21,642 nucleotides of DNA from a virus, in the IMG/VR virus record IMGVR_UViG_3300033148_001129, positions 1 to 21,642 of that record. One strand, given 5' to 3'. Positions 13,292-20,657 of the stretch are shown here, piece after piece. Under the pieces are notes generated by a model. The model saw only the letters and a list, made by a program, of their open reading frames with translations. It had not been told where the DNA came from and did no database searches. The translations under genes and the position numbers were made by a program. Positions within the stretch are counted from its first letter, which is position 1, and each line of letters begins with the position of its first letter.

Positions 13292-14953
13292 CTATTCCCA
13301 CCTTATAGTCTTCTTTACTTCAAACGGAATCCTGAATCCCGGTATCATCTCTAGCTCTTCTTTGGGCAGCTCTATATCTCCATCGAATGTAATTGAGTCA
13401 TGTACTGTTATAGCCATGATGGGAGGACCTAGACCTTTCCTAGCACACATGATAAGTGCCCTCTTGATAACCTCTCCGTCACTGCCAAGGATAGGATAGT
13501 TCACAGCCTTCCTCTCCATCGCATCCCTGTTCAACTTACCCCATCTGTTGAACTCTTCTGGTATCCTTATCCTTCTACCAAACAGCGTAGGTTCTGACCA
13601 GCCGGTACGGACACCTTCTATCTGTACCGACTTGACCCAGTCTGCTACTCCCTTATACGTCCTGAACCAATCATCCAGCAGCTTACTACATATCCTTATG
13701 TCTTTTATCTTTGCCTCATCTCTAATGGTCTTGGCGGTAGCGCCGTATGCTACTGCAAAGTTTAGTGTCTTTGCCAGTTTCCTTGGTACTCCCATCTTGT
13801 CAGCAGTGTGTTGATGAATATCAGCCTTCCTTGGGTCAGGGTCTCTAAGGACTCTGAGCATATCCCTATCCTGTGCTCTTTCAGCTAGCAGGTACAAGTG
13901 CTCACGACTATAGTCTCCAGTAGTCCACACTCCATTATCTGGCATGAACATACGCCTTGCCTCAAGAGGTATATTCTGGATATTCCTATTCCTGCTGTTT
14001 ATCCTGCCAACTACTGTATCCAGATAATACTCTGTGTAGAAATGGTCTTGGTCTTTGAGCGGCTCTAGATATGTATTGAGGAACTTCGACTTCTTCCTAT
14101 ATCCAAGTATGGCAGCTGCCAGCGGGTCATCCAGAAACTCTAAGTCTGCCTCTCTAGTGGACAGCTGCTTCTTGCTTCTGGTCATTGGTAGAAAGTTACC
14201 TCTCTTACCTAATATATATCCTACCTGCTGGGCGGAGCCCGGCTTCTCTATTCCTCCTGCCTGCACCTGCCTACGGTAGAACTCCACTTCATCCTCATAT
14301 CTGCATTGTAAGTCTGCTCTCGCCTGCTGGTCAATAGCCAGTCCTCTCAGGCTAAGGTCTATCAGTATGGGTATGACTGCCATCTCTACCTGAAAGTACT
14401 CGGCATACTGACTCTGTATCTGTGGAAGGTAGCTGAGGTACAGCTCATATGTGGCTCTGGCATCTCTCTGGCACTTGCTAGCCAACTCCATAGGGTCAAC
14501 ATCTAGCATGGTCTTGCCAGACCCCAGCATATCTCTGGCAGAAGTAACACTATATCCCAGATTTAGTTCATTGGCAGCCAGAGTTGGCAGATCTGTCTCT
14601 ATCCTGCCCAGAAGCCTAGCTGCTACATTAGTATCCCAGATGTTACTTCTATCAAGTCCCTTAAGGTGCGGTATCATAGGCAGCACACCCATATCGAATA
14701 GTATGTTGTGTGCTATCTTGCATACCTGGGGATTGAACATTATAGGCTTCAGCAGCTCTAACTCTCTCGGAGGCTCAGGGTAAACTTGAAAGTAAAATGC
14801 CTCATCTGGTGAGAATGCAATAGCAAATCCCAAAGGCATCCGTTCTTTGATGCTTACCGTCTCTACATCTACTGCTACAGCAGCAGGTGGGTGATTGATA
14901 AAGTACTGGAACCTTTCTTTAGCTTCGCCACTTCCGTAGTAAAATACACTCAT
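13292..14953 (-). CDS. polA-like: Family A DNA polymerase with 3'-5' exonuclease
   Basis: 553 residues, copying phage DNA. The exonuclease domain (about 20-180) has Exo I D29-V-E31, Exo II N83-x3-D87 and Exo III D164; the usual Exo III Tyr is Lys160. There is no 5'-3' nuclease domain. The polymerase domain has the QNIP motif (326-329), motif A GDYS with catalytic D347, motif B R391-x3-K395-x3-F399-x3-Y403-G404, and motif C HDS with D519. Three positions differ from Pol I: the steric-gate Glu is H352, the NxPxQG Gln is L489, and the Glu after D519 is S520. The thumb region is short. The ATG overlaps the methyltransferase stop (ATGA). The family is certain; the effects of the substitutions are unknown. 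Confidence 0.93.
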   Translation of the reverse strand: MSVFYYGSGEAKERFQYFINHPPAAVAVDVETVSIKERMPLGFAIAFSPDEAFYFQVYPEPPRELELLKPIMFNPQVCKIAHNILFDMGVLPMIPHLKGLDRSNIWDTNVAARLLGRIETDLPTLAANELNLGYSVTSARDMLGSGKTMLDVDPMELASKCQRDARATYELYLSYLPQIQSQYAEYFQVEMAVIPILIDLSLRGLAIDQQARADLQCRYEDEVEFYRRQVQAGGIEKPGSAQQVGYILGKRGNFLPMTRSKKQLSTREADLEFLDDPLAAAILGYRKKSKFLNTYLEPLKDQDHFYTEYYLDTVVGRINSRNRNIQNIPLEARRMFMPDNGVWTTGDYSREHLYLLAERAQDRDMLRVLRDPDPRKADIHQHTADKMGVPRKLAKTLNFAVAYGATAKTIRDEAKIKDIRICSKLLDDWFRTYKGVADWVKSVQIEGVRTGWSEPTLFGRRIRIPEEFNRWGKLNRDAMERKAVNYPILGSDGEVIKRALIMCARKGLGPPIMAITVHDSITFDGDIELPKEELEMIPGFRIPFEVKKTIRWE

Positions 14954-15759
14954 AGCTTGTCTGCTCCTACTGGCTTCTGCATTATGACTATGTCTTCCAC
15001 GTCCACTACCTTATCCCCTCTTGCTCTCATAAATGATGTGTACGCTGCTCCTGGAGGCTTCCACTTAAACCAGTCCTTCTGTTCAAATCCTATATCAAGA
15101 CAATCATCTCTTGCTTGACCACTGAAGTCTACTTCCTTACCCTGCTCGATATGGTTCTTGATTATAATGGTAAGAGTACCTCCATCTGGCAGGGAGTCAT
15201 AGCACTTCTTATATACTTTTGACATCTCCTGCCTGTATATGAAGTCATTGAGATTGCCTATGTTCATAGGGTCTTTAGAGTAGAATAGCAGACCTTCTCC
15301 GACCTTCTCAACAGACAACTTATCCAGACTCTTCTTCTTCAGTATATTACCATAAGGGGGAGAGAATATGATATGGTCTACTGGTACAGGCATAACCAGT
15401 CTACAATCAGATGGAATAAACACTATCTGGTTAGATGCTCCTGGTGCTATCTCATCCATACACTGGATACCTTGCTGGATAATCCGCTGGTACTCTTTCT
15501 CTATCTCCATGCACATTACTCTTCTACCCACTAGGGCCGCCACCAGTATGCTACCAGTACCGGACATCGGGTCTAATATAAGTTGCTCTGGTTCAGACAC
15601 ATACTCCACACAAGCCTGTAGCATATACAGGTTGGCTTTTGCTGGATGGTCTGAGAGGTTAAGAAACGGGAATAGTCTTTTCCTGTAATCGGCATCTGGC
15701 GGGAACTTGTACCATCCTTCATCCGTAATATCATATCCTGATGCGAACTCCTTAGTCAT
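14950..15759 (-). CDS. DNA N4-cytosine/N6-adenine methyltransferase
   Basis: 269 residues. Motif I LDPMSGTGS (62-70) binds S-adenosylmethionine, and motif IV SPPY (133-136) is the catalytic motif of amino-methyltransferases; SPPY is more common in N4-cytosine enzymes, but adenine is not excluded. HPAKAN (38-43) before motif I is a motif X-like element. The order X, I, IV differs from the beta class, in which IV comes first, and fits a gamma-like order. No restriction partner is visible nearby, so it is probably an orphan phage enzyme for protection from host restriction or control of replication. It overlaps genes on both sides by four bases (ATGA). Confidence 0.85.
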   Translation of the reverse strand: MTKEFASGYDITDEGWYKFPPDADYRKRLFPFLNLSDHPAKANLYMLQACVEYVSEPEQLILDPMSGTGSILVAALVGRRVMCMEIEKEYQRIIQQGIQCMDEIAPGASNQIVFIPSDCRLVMPVPVDHIIFSPPYGNILKKKSLDKLSVEKVGEGLLFYSKDPMNIGNLNDFIYRQEMSKVYKKCYDSLPDGGTLTIIIKNHIEQGKEVDFSGQARDDCLDIGFEQKDWFKWKPPGAAYTSFMRARGDKVVDVEDIVIMQKPVGADKL

Positions 15760-15887
15760 CTCTTATCCTTTCTGCCATGCTTGTATCCATGTATCATCCA
15801 GGCTATGAGCAGAGGTCTTACCATAGCTAGAAACCAGTCGGTGTGCTCCTCTGCTAGTTGCATTGGCGTCTTCTTAGGCTTAGTCAT
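15756..15887 (-). CDS. Tiny protein with a hydrophobic segment (43 aa)
   Basis: ATG at 15887 is preceded by GGAGGAA nine bases upstream and lies inside the end of the previous gene (8-base overlap); the TGA overlaps the methyltransferase ATG (ATGA). The 43 residues consist of a Lys-rich start (MTKPKKTP), a mid segment WFLAMVRPLLIAWMIHGY that could be a membrane-associated helix, and a basic end (KHGRKDKR). Such short 'GYKHGxxD' proteins are frequent in phage early regions. The signals on both sides support a real gene; function unknown. Confidence 0.65.
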   Translation of the reverse strand: MTKPKKTPMQLAEEHTDWFLAMVRPLLIAWMIHGYKHGRKDKR

Positions 15888-16083
15888 CTTGATGTTCCTC
15901 CATGAATGCTCTGATTCCTTTACACTGGTAATCGAGGTCTACGTACTTGCTATCAAACAGGGCTATATTACCTCTGGGTGCCTTAATAACCATCTGCACT
16001 TTTACCTCAGCCTGATAGCCGCTACTGTTCCAGTCTGCGAAGGTTAGCAACAAGTCTCTGCCTACATCTTCTAATTCTATCAT
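15880..16083 (-). CDS. Small unknown protein (67 aa)
   Basis: The ATG overlaps the stop of the XPF-like nuclease gene (ATGA), with GGAAGGGAG just upstream. The 67-residue product is a mixed beta/alpha chain (DLLLTFADWN, AEVKVQMVIKAP) with a charged end (IRAFMEEHQDD). No recognisable motif. Coupled translation with the nuclease suggests a shared function or simply genome compaction. Confidence 0.65.
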   Translation of the reverse strand: MIELEDVGRDLLLTFADWNSSGYQAEVKVQMVIKAPRGNIALFDSKYVDLDYQCKGIRAFMEEHQDD

Positions 16084-16874
16084 ATCTCCCTTCCTAATGC
16101 TGTTAGTATTTTTTCTGCCGTCTTCTTACCTATGCCCTCCACTGCCGCTACCTCACTCAGGTCAGCTGTAGCTAAGTCCAGTATATTGCAGAAGCGTTCT
16201 GCCAGCGCAGCCGACCTCTTTCCTCCTATACCTAACTTGTAAGCATTGGATAGGAACAGCAGAGACTTCAGGAATGGCTCAGCCTTCTTAATATGTATCC
16301 GAGGTACTATTACTCTCTGCAAAGTAACGTGCTCTTCTGGTGGCTTCTGCTCGTTGCGGTAGATGGCTGATAGCAGCTTGGCTGTGCCTATCCAGTTGGT
16401 AGTATAGTACGTGATAACTCCAGCCTTTGCTAGCCTGTGAGTCCATGCATACAGCAGAGAGTCGTTTATGTGAGAGAAGCCATGACCACTCTCTATGTAT
16501 CCTCCTGGTTCTACCTTGTAGCAGAATAGCCTGCTGCCGAGGTCTCTGGTGCTGATACCAAGCCTGTCATGGACATCTACAGGAACAGTTGCTCCTCTCA
16601 TCTTCAGCTTATCTGGACTGATAATACCTTCTACTATCTGATAGTTCTCATCTGCATTACGGTAGTAGTCGGCAATCTGGTCTTCTGCCTCATCAATATT
16701 ACCTACCAGTTCTCCAGCCTGCTTCCTAGAAAACTGTAGTGTCTTGCCGTCATAACTGCTGAAATAGTAGTCAGACATATGGAGTAGATTGAGGTTAGTT
16801 ACAGTAACTGGAACAGACTGTTTGAGAAGACGGACTATGTTATCAGGCTCATTACTGTCTACTAAGAGAGTCAT
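16080..16874 (-). CDS. XPF/ERCC4-like nuclease with helix-hairpin-helix
   Basis: 264 residues with AAAGGAG six bases before the ATG. The N-terminal part matches the ERCC4 fold: LLVDSNEP (3-10), SDYYFSS (34-40), FSRKQAGE (48-55) and IDEAEDQI. In XPF/Mus81/Hef enzymes the metal-binding motif is GDxxxERKx3D; here it reads S49-R50-K51-x3-E55, so the first Glu is replaced and the Asp is a Glu. D6 and E9 remain. The C-terminus (about 215-262) carries helix-hairpin-helix motifs (LYKLGIGGKRSAALAE and VEGIGKKTAEKIL) for binding branched DNA. Likely job: processing of replication or recombination intermediates. The fold is clear; activity is uncertain because of the altered motif. Confidence 0.8.
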   Translation of the reverse strand: MTLLVDSNEPDNIVRLLKQSVPVTVTNLNLLHMSDYYFSSYDGKTLQFSRKQAGELVGNIDEAEDQIADYYRNADENYQIVEGIISPDKLKMRGATVPVDVHDRLGISTRDLGSRLFCYKVEPGGYIESGHGFSHINDSLLYAWTHRLAKAGVITYYTTNWIGTAKLLSAIYRNEQKPPEEHVTLQRVIVPRIHIKKAEPFLKSLLFLSNAYKLGIGGKRSAALAERFCNILDLATADLSEVAAVEGIGKKTAEKILTALGREI

Positions 16875-16876
16875 AT

Positions 16877-17530
16877 CTACTCCTTTGGCTTTTCTATTTC
16901 TACTGGTATCTCCTCCTCCTCATCCACATCAGGCTGGGGTGCTATGTCCCTGGCTACCATCTTGTCAAGCCTTGCATTTCTTGACTGCATATCATCTAGA
17001 GGAGTACCGGGCGGTAGTGTTCCTCTAGGCGGCTGCTTGGGCTTACGGTCAACTGTAGGAATAGGAGGAGTGCTAATAGAAGTTATGTCAGGTTCCTTCT
17101 CCACTTCAGCAAATGCTGCTCTGGCGGGGGATACCTCAGCAGATGCAGGCGCAGCCACCTCCTCAGCTAATGCTCCCGACTCTACCATTTTGGACTCCTG
17201 AGTCCTCAGCTTCTCTATCTCCTCCTTTAGCCTCTTAATCTCATCCTCCCTCTCATCAGCCTGCTTTATCTGCTCCTCAGTAGCCTCAGCAACATTACTG
17301 CCATCTTTCTCAATATCTACTGCTACTAGACTATCTGGCGGCACATACTCAATAGGAATAGCTACTCCAGGCTTGCGAGGATGAGGTACTGAAGGATACA
17401 TGGGGATTATAATTCTCTCTGGGTCTTCATTCTGGCAGTGGAACAAGTAGCTGATGATATATCCTGCCAGTATGTAGTTAGCATCCCTCTTTTCCATGTC
17501 TATTGACTTGTTACCTTTGTTGATTCTCAT
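16877..17530 (-). CDS. Coiled-coil and disordered protein, unknown (217 aa)
   Basis: AAAGGAGGTAAT directly precedes the ATG. Residues 1-75 form a compact region (ANYILAGYIISYLFHCQNED, then IPIEYVPPDSLVAVDIEKDG). Residues about 83-113 form a Glu/Lys coiled coil (DEREDEIKRLKEEIEKLRTQ). The remainder is Pro/Ala/Glu-rich and disordered, ending in a run of acidic residues (DVDEEEEIPVEIEKPKE). An acidic tail is common in proteins that interact with DNA-binding partners, such as SSB-type proteins, but no OB-fold motif is apparent. It lies two bases upstream of the nuclease gene, suggesting a replication-associated partner. Function unknown. Confidence 0.6.
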   Translation of the reverse strand: MRINKGNKSIDMEKRDANYILAGYIISYLFHCQNEDPERIIIPMYPSVPHPRKPGVAIPIEYVPPDSLVAVDIEKDGSNVAEATEEQIKQADEREDEIKRLKEEIEKLRTQESKMVESGALAEEVAAPASAEVSPARAAFAEVEKEPDITSISTPPIPTVDRKPKQPPRGTLPPGTPLDDMQSRNARLDKMVARDIAPQPDVDEEEEIPVEIEKPKE

Positions 17531-17540
17531 ATTACCTCCT

Positions 17541-18005
17541 TTATTTTAGCATTTTGCCTGCTAGGTTCTCTGTCCTAGGTATCCACTGGTACTTGACATC
17601 TATATTTTCTGTCATCTGCCATACCTGCTGAGCCAGCTTCCTTAGCCTGTCGTTGCCAATATGGTACTGGCGGCTGAGCTGCTTAACCACTACCTCATTG
17701 TCAGAACACACCAGTACCGGCGGAGGTAGCGGTCTGCGAGTTTCCTGAGACGGAGTTGCTGTCTTAAAGAACTCCCCCTCACCAGACTTCTCGGCTGCGT
17801 CCACTGACTCCCTGGTCATGTCGTACTGTCTGGAATCTAGCTCTTTGTTCCATTTGAGAAAGTACTCATCCAATCCATAGATGATGGCTAGATACTCTGC
17901 TTCCATGCTGGTATGACCTACTGGGAGTTCCTGATAATCGCTACCACCACCATCTAGGCAGTAGGCTACACATCTAGGATTGGCATCTACAAACAGCTTA
18001 GGCAT
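17541..18005 (-). CDS. rnhA-like: RNase HI-like protein with insertion
   Basis: 154 residues. The RNase H fold elements are in order: first strand LFVDANP with D7; the helix SMEAEYLAIIYGL with E37 in the canonical A-E position; the strand VLVCSDN with D102; and the final YQWIPRTENLAGK, where the family usually has N-x-A-D. Here the last Asp is Gly150. Between the helix and the SDN strand lies an extra charged stretch of about 40 residues (54-95) absent from standard enzymes. It would remove RNA from RNA-DNA hybrids, such as primers. Loss of the fourth acidic residue lowers but does not abolish activity in known enzymes; a binding-only role is also possible. Confidence 0.78.
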   Translation of the reverse strand: MPKLFVDANPRCVAYCLDGGGSDYQELPVGHTSMEAEYLAIIYGLDEYFLKWNKELDSRQYDMTRESVDAAEKSGEGEFFKTATPSQETRRPLPPPVLVCSDNEVVVKQLSRQYHIGNDRLRKLAQQVWQMTENIDVKYQWIPRTENLAGKMLK

Positions 18006-18334
18006 TAGTTCTGCCTCCCTCTAGAGGACGCCATCTCTCTAATCAGTTCATCTGCTAGGTCAGCTGCCCTGTCTATCAGCTTCTCCTGCGCTCTGGCTAT
18101 CCTCTCCTTTAGTATCTGTATGTGTCTCCTCATCTGATTCAGCTTGACTGGAGTTACAGTTGTATCTGTATCTGCATAAGCATAAACTACCAAAGTGTAC
18201 TCCTGTCCGCAGTGTCGGCAGTACTTAGTTCTGGTTGATAGTGTACCTCCCCAGCCTGATATTGCAGGGTGAGCTGGCTTACCGCAGTAGGGGCACTTGA
18301 TAGCTGGCATAAAGTTTAGGTCTGGCTTAGGCAT
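18005..18334 (-). CDS. Zinc-ribbon protein with C-terminal coiled coil (109 aa)
   Basis: The ATG lies within the end of the preceding gene and after its AGGAGGT. Cys pairs C14-x2-C17 (CPYCGKP) and C39-x2-C42 (CRHCGQEY) form a zinc ribbon. Residues about 63-103 (LNQMRRHIQILKERIARAQE) form a basic coiled coil. The stop overlaps the RNase H start (TAATG). The combination suggests a small nucleic-acid-binding dimer, perhaps a replication accessory or regulator. No more exact family was recognised. Confidence 0.65.
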   Translation of the reverse strand: MPKPDLNFMPAIKCPYCGKPAHPAISGWGGTLSTRTKYCRHCGQEYTLVVYAYADTDTTVTPVKLNQMRRHIQILKERIARAQEKLIDRAADLADELIREMASSRGRQN

Positions 18335-18701
18335 TACTACCTCCTTTCTGAATACGCGACATGAGGAGTTGAACCTCTATGTCTAAGCGTTCTGACAGAA
18401 CTGGTATTTCAAGCTTACGTCTCTCAGCTTCATCAGTAAGGTTATCATATATGCTAGGTAAATAGTCCTCAAGAGTAGCACTCCATGCTTGGTCGCATTC
18501 TTGGTCAAACGCCATCATAGCACCTTCCGCAGTTGGACCTGTACAGGTAGCATAAAATACCGAGTTGCGTATTCGTCTTGCCTCAGCACGTCTTTGCAAT
18601 AACCTGATAGCGTTTAGCAAGTGGGAGTCTTCCATATCACAGATTCTCAATATATTACCATCTTTAGTTTTCCATAATTTTGTCTGCTTCCTATGAGGCA
18701 T
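18327..18701 (-). CDS. Phage protein of unknown function (124 aa)
   Basis: Starts six bases after the ATPase stop; the binding site AAAGGAGG is inside the last ATPase codons, 12 bases from the ATG. The N-terminal pattern KLWKTKDGNILRICDMEDSH with LLNAIRLLQRR recurs in phage early regions ('LWxTxxGxxIxIxDMxxxHLxNAI'), but I know no function for it. The remainder is helical with several acidic residues and a single CTG..C pair. It ends IQKGGSNA, where the KGG codons carry the next binding site. Role likely linked to the replication module. Confidence 0.65.
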   Translation of the reverse strand: MPHRKQTKLWKTKDGNILRICDMEDSHLLNAIRLLQRRAEARRIRNSVFYATCTGPTAEGAMMAFDQECDQAWSATLEDYLPSIYDNLTDEAERRKLEIPVLSERLDIEVQLLMSRIQKGGSNA

Positions 18702-18707
18702 TGGCTT

Positions 18708-19559
18708 TTACCCACCTCCTTTCTGACTTCCTATCATCATATTCTTTAAGTTGATAATGCCCTCGTAGGTAGCTGGAACTTCTAACCCGACCGCATTCAG
18801 TCCCATACCTTCTATTCCGCATTTAGTAATCTTGGCTACTACTGACTTCTGCTCTACCCCCTGTACTGTCTGGGTCTTAATAGAAGTCCATACTACTAAG
18901 TCTACTAGCTTGACCGTCTCCTTGAACCCATCAAGTATGGTCTTGCCGGTCTTACCTTCTACCACATTGCCTCTGCCATCCGGTACTGTACCATACTCAT
19001 CTGTAGGATAATGGATTAGTATAAGGTTCTTACCAAATGACCTTGCAGTGTGTAGTAGCGCTCTCATCCTATCATTGGCAGGTCCATACTCGATAGGCTG
19101 CAGGCGTTCACGATAGTCATTCTCATCCCAGGGCTGGTTGGGCTTCTCCTTCTTGTGTTTAGCAAACTGTATTTCCTGTAGTTCTTGTAGTCTACCATTA
19201 TGGCATACGTTCCAGAGGAGAGTGGAGGAATCCAGTACGATGGTCTTAACAGCTGCATCTTGGCAGGCTTCCACAAAGTCAGTTACTATGCTCTGCCACA
19301 ACTCCTTCATGCCAGTAACCTTCTTGGGAATCTCTATCCTCGTGGATACGTTCTGCTGACCCATTAGTTTGTTCATCTGAATAGGTCTAGGATAGCTCTT
19401 GGATACAGTGTCTGTAGTGTCCAGTCTCCATATAGCTCTCCTGTAGCCTCCCACGTCTATATCGAAGTGGCGGAGTGGCTTGGGGAAGGTCAGCGCCATA
19501 GTTGTCTTACCTGTACCTTCATCTCCACATATTGCTGTAATTCCTATAAAATCATCCAC
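18708..19559 (-). CDS. RecA-like ATPase, Sak4-type recombinase candidate
   Basis: 283 residues. Starts at GTG with AAGGAG six bases before. Walker A is GDEGTGKT (12-19), followed by MALTFPKPLRHFDIDVGGYR; Walker B is KTIVLDSST (D110); a later strand NLILIHYPTDEY is in the sensor position. This matches phage AAA/RecA-like NTP-binding proteins of the AAA_24/Sak4 type, which pair single strands or load onto DNA during phage recombination. It lacks helicase motifs typical of DnaB. It lies between a Cas4/AddB-like nuclease and other replication genes, consistent with a nuclease plus annealing/strand-exchange pair. RecA-like ATPase is firm; Sak4 is a good but untested label. Confidence 0.8.
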   Translation of the reverse strand: MDDFIGITAICGDEGTGKTTMALTFPKPLRHFDIDVGGYRRAIWRLDTTDTVSKSYPRPIQMNKLMGQQNVSTRIEIPKKVTGMKELWQSIVTDFVEACQDAAVKTIVLDSSTLLWNVCHNGRLQELQEIQFAKHKKEKPNQPWDENDYRERLQPIEYGPANDRMRALLHTARSFGKNLILIHYPTDEYGTVPDGRGNVVEGKTGKTILDGFKETVKLVDLVVWTSIKTQTVQGVEQKSVVAKITKCGIEGMGLNAVGLEVPATYEGIINLKNMMIGSQKGGG

Positions 19560-19577
19560 TGATGTCTCCTTATCTTT

Positions 19578-20258
19578 TTACTCTTGTTTGGGAATATCTA
19601 TGCCTTTTGACCTGCAGATAGTCTCACAGACCAGCTTATATCTGCACCAGCGGCATTCCCAACTATAACAGTTAACAAATGGATTGGGGGGCTCACCTGT
19701 ATCTAGTGCTGTGTCTAGCACAGACTTGTGAGCAGTTATATTCTTCCAGTTCTCTTCCAGCTCTGCCTCATCAAAGATAAAGGTGTCAGCATATATAGCT
19801 GGGAATGGAGGTGAGTAGTCTCCCATAAGGTATAGTACTATTAGGTCATACTGATTAGTGTTTCTAATATAGCATCCTCCTTTCATATAATCTAGCCAGG
19901 TGGCAGGTAAGGACTCGTCTATATAGTGGTCTCTGGCTGACCTGCGAGTAGTCTTTAGCTCCACTAGGTTAGTTTCCACAAAGACCATATCAGGTCTGTA
20001 GATGATACCGTTTTGCTGATATACTGGAGTATCAGCATTCTTGGGAGTCAGCACATCCTGTAGCCCATAGCCCAAAGCAAACAACATTACCTCCTGCTCG
20101 GTTGGTTCTATTGTCTGCTTCTGGTCTAGGAACGCTTTGGTGCGACAGTATACGTAACTGCTCAGGTGATTGGGTTCTCTGACTTCCTTTATCTGGTACT
20201 GGTCAGCAAGGTGGTTAAGTATCCTGCGTTTTAACTCTGGGTTATCAAGCCTTTTCAT
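19578..20258 (-). CDS. PD-(D/E)XK nuclease with Cas4/AddB-like Fe-S cluster
   Basis: 226 residues from the ATG at 20258, which follows AAAGGAG by five bases; an upstream in-frame GTG at 20312 lies in the preceding small genes and is rejected. The nuclease core shows D90 in YRPDMVF and E100-x-K102 in VELKTTRR. C38 (VYCRTKAF) and C202-x2-C205-x5-C211 (ECRWCRYKLVC) reproduce the single N-terminal and three C-terminal cysteines of the 4Fe-4S clamp in Cas4 and AddB nucleases. It probably trims DNA ends to give single strands for the neighbouring RecA-like ATPase. No CRISPR genes are nearby, so a recombination exonuclease is preferred over an adaptation role. Confidence 0.87.
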   Translation of the reverse strand: MKRLDNPELKRRILNHLADQYQIKEVREPNHLSSYVYCRTKAFLDQKQTIEPTEQEVMLFALGYGLQDVLTPKNADTPVYQQNGIIYRPDMVFVETNLVELKTTRRSARDHYIDESLPATWLDYMKGGCYIRNTNQYDLIVLYLMGDYSPPFPAIYADTFIFDEAELEENWKNITAHKSVLDTALDTGEPPNPFVNCYSWECRWCRYKLVCETICRSKGIDIPKQE

Positions 20259-20338
20259 TCCTGCTCCTTTCGTTTGTCCTGCAGAGCTACTTCCTCTTCT
20301 GTCAGCCTGCACTTCTCAATTGGTTCACCTTGGTTCAT
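20255..20338 (-). CDS. Tiny acidic protein (27 aa), probable
   Basis: The ATG lies four bases after the previous small gene's stop and the TGA overlaps the nuclease ATG (ATGA), so it fills the gap exactly. The 27 residues (MNQGEPIEKCRLTEEEVALQ, then DKRKEQE) read as one charged helix. The upstream AAGGA is too close to the ATG for an ideal site, so translation may depend on the gene before. No function. Confidence 0.4.
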   Translation of the reverse strand: MNQGEPIEKCRLTEEEVALQDKRKEQE

Positions 20339-20342
20339 TCCT

Positions 20343-20435
20343 TCAAAACCAATTCTTGGTTGCTTCTCCCCTATTTTCCCACTTGACCATTCTGCCCTCT
20401 GCCATAGCTCTAGCTATCTTTTCTCTCAGTTCCAC
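20343..20435 (-). CDS. Tiny protein (30 aa), probable
   Basis: GTG at 20435 follows AAGGAGGT by five bases, a strong signal. The product MELREKIARAMAEGRMVKWE and its end (NRGEATKNWF) matches the style of very short phage proteins beginning 'LREKIARAI'. It overlaps the end of the preceding small gene by 26 bases. Function unknown. Confidence 0.5.
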   Translation of the reverse strand: MELREKIARAMAEGRMVKWENRGEATKNWF

Positions 20436-20631
20436 CAGTTACCTCCTTAGCCTCATCAGCCAGATTTTCTCTGGGACTGGGGAAGCTACTGGACTGATTC
20501 TGATGCAATCTCGCAGTCTTCACTAACTCCTCGCTTACCCCAGTCCCTTTGCCTGAGCCTACTTTGCAGGGGTAGCATCCTGCTGTAGCACATTCCCTCG
20601 GCTCAGGCTTCCTGCCAGCTAGTAGCGTCAT
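20410..20631 (-). CDS. Small Cys-containing protein (73 aa), uncertain
   Basis: ATG at 20631 with AAGG ten bases upstream. The N-terminal part (RKPEPRECATAGCYPCKVGS) has three cysteines, C14, C19 and C22, the last two as C-x2-C, perhaps a partial metal site or disulfide. The remainder is Ser/Glu/Lys-rich and disordered. The 26-base overlap with the next gene is longer than is usual here, so the true end or frame is uncertain. No family recognised. Confidence 0.4.
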   Translation of the reverse strand: MTLLAGRKPEPRECATAGCYPCKVGSGKGTGVSEELVKTARLHQNQSSSFPSPRENLADEAKEVTGGTERKDS

Positions 20632-20657
20632 TCTTTAGCTACCTTACTAACACTCCC

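Noticed and set aside
19578-20258. CRISPR adaptation role for the Cas4-like nuclease
   Set aside because: No cas1, cas2 or direct-repeat array in the window; the neighbours are phage recombination and replication genes.
20259-20312. N-terminal extension of the PD-(D/E)XK nuclease from a GTG
   Set aside because: It would run through a separate small gene; the ATG at 20258 has AAAGGAG at proper spacing.
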